Source of the DNA: Nitzschia sp. pyKryTriq1
Taxonomy: Eukaryota; Bacillariophyta; Bacillariophyceae; Bacillariales; Bacillariaceae
Direction of reading: 5' to 3'
Length of the DNA stretch: 64,000 nt
Assembly (NCBI GenBank): GCA_956465555.1
Contig: OY101128.1
Coordinates: 806,001 to 870,000, forward strand
Below are positions 63,822 through 64,000 of this stretch, in pieces. A model generated the notes under the pieces. The model did not search any database. It had not been told where the DNA came from and was given only the letters and a program-made list of their open reading frames with translations. The translations under genes were made by a program, and so were the position numbers. How positions within the stretch are numbered: the first letter of the stretch is position 1; the number at the start of each line of letters is the position of its first letter.

Positions 63822-64000
63822 CTTGCTGGGTCCTTGTTTTCTTTCGGGCAAGTCTCTGGATGAAATGGGACGGGTGGGACAAGGAAATGTTTCCGCCCAA
63901 TGCGGATGTTCGCTCTCGGAATGTGGGAGGAAGGAGAAGTGAAGAAAATGGAGGCAGAAACATGCATGCATCCGCCAGCAGGCGGACGAAAATCGGATGA

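Overview
The window is nuclear DNA of a eukaryote, most likely a stramenopile alga and probably a diatom. The pointers are short GT-AG introns (seven modelled here, 73 to 140 bp), compact intergenic spaces, helicase-associated (HA) domain and bestrophin-family proteins, a LOV-domain photoreceptor, many Ser/Gln/Asp homopolymer tracts in proteins, and a fragment resembling the gag region of diatom Ty1/copia elements. This assignment is inferred from gene content; I could not search a database.

I find 24 protein genes. From left to right: an FAD-linked oxidase cut by the left edge (1-1168, minus); a Ty3/gypsy protease fossil (about 1.6-1.9 kb); an HA-domain protein (3148-4191, plus); a three-exon gene for a 2070-residue acidic/basic low-complexity protein (4371-10761, minus); two adjacent genes sharing an unrecognised domain (11521-13512 and 14029-14757, minus); an ALG9-type mannosyltransferase (16203-17927, minus); a TPR protein (18720-19274, plus); 3-ketodihydrosphingosine reductase (19995-21247, minus); an LRR/RNI protein (21838-24120, plus); a bestrophin (24372-25466, minus); a zinc-ribbon protein (26306-27493, minus); a gene-poor stretch with a near-perfect duplication and a possible retroelement remnant (27.5-32.4 kb); a CXC (TSO1/LIN54-like) protein ending in an F-box (32427-35205, plus); a GT8 glycosyltransferase (35512-37146, minus); a GT61-like plus purple acid phosphatase fusion (38234-41884, plus); a LOV-only photoreceptor (43793-44296, plus); an unknown protein (45628-46308, minus); a tandem pair of GT15-like glycosyltransferases (47575-49152 and 50309-51631, plus); a Mn-type CDF transporter (52132-53451, minus); a SpoU-family methyltransferase (54021-55433, minus); an LtrA-family membrane protein (55884-57791, plus); and an LRR gene, a double-RING-H2 gene and a second LRR gene (58.6-63.8 kb).

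There is no operon-like system. The recurring theme is secretory-pathway and membrane work: ALG9, GT8, GT61-like/PAP, two GT15-like enzymes, KDSR, CDF, LtrA, bestrophin and a membrane RING E3. The most unusual features are the GT61-like/phosphatase fusion, the CXC/F-box combination, the domain shared by the two genes at 11.5-14.8 kb, the C-terminal extension shared by the two LRR genes at 58.6 and 62.4 kb, and dense islands of short GTAC/ACCGGT palindromes that lie mostly upstream of start codons.

Many longest open frames begin at a non-ATG codon. I moved each start to the first plausible ATG. Several gene models join exons across introns whose splice sites and reading phase fit.
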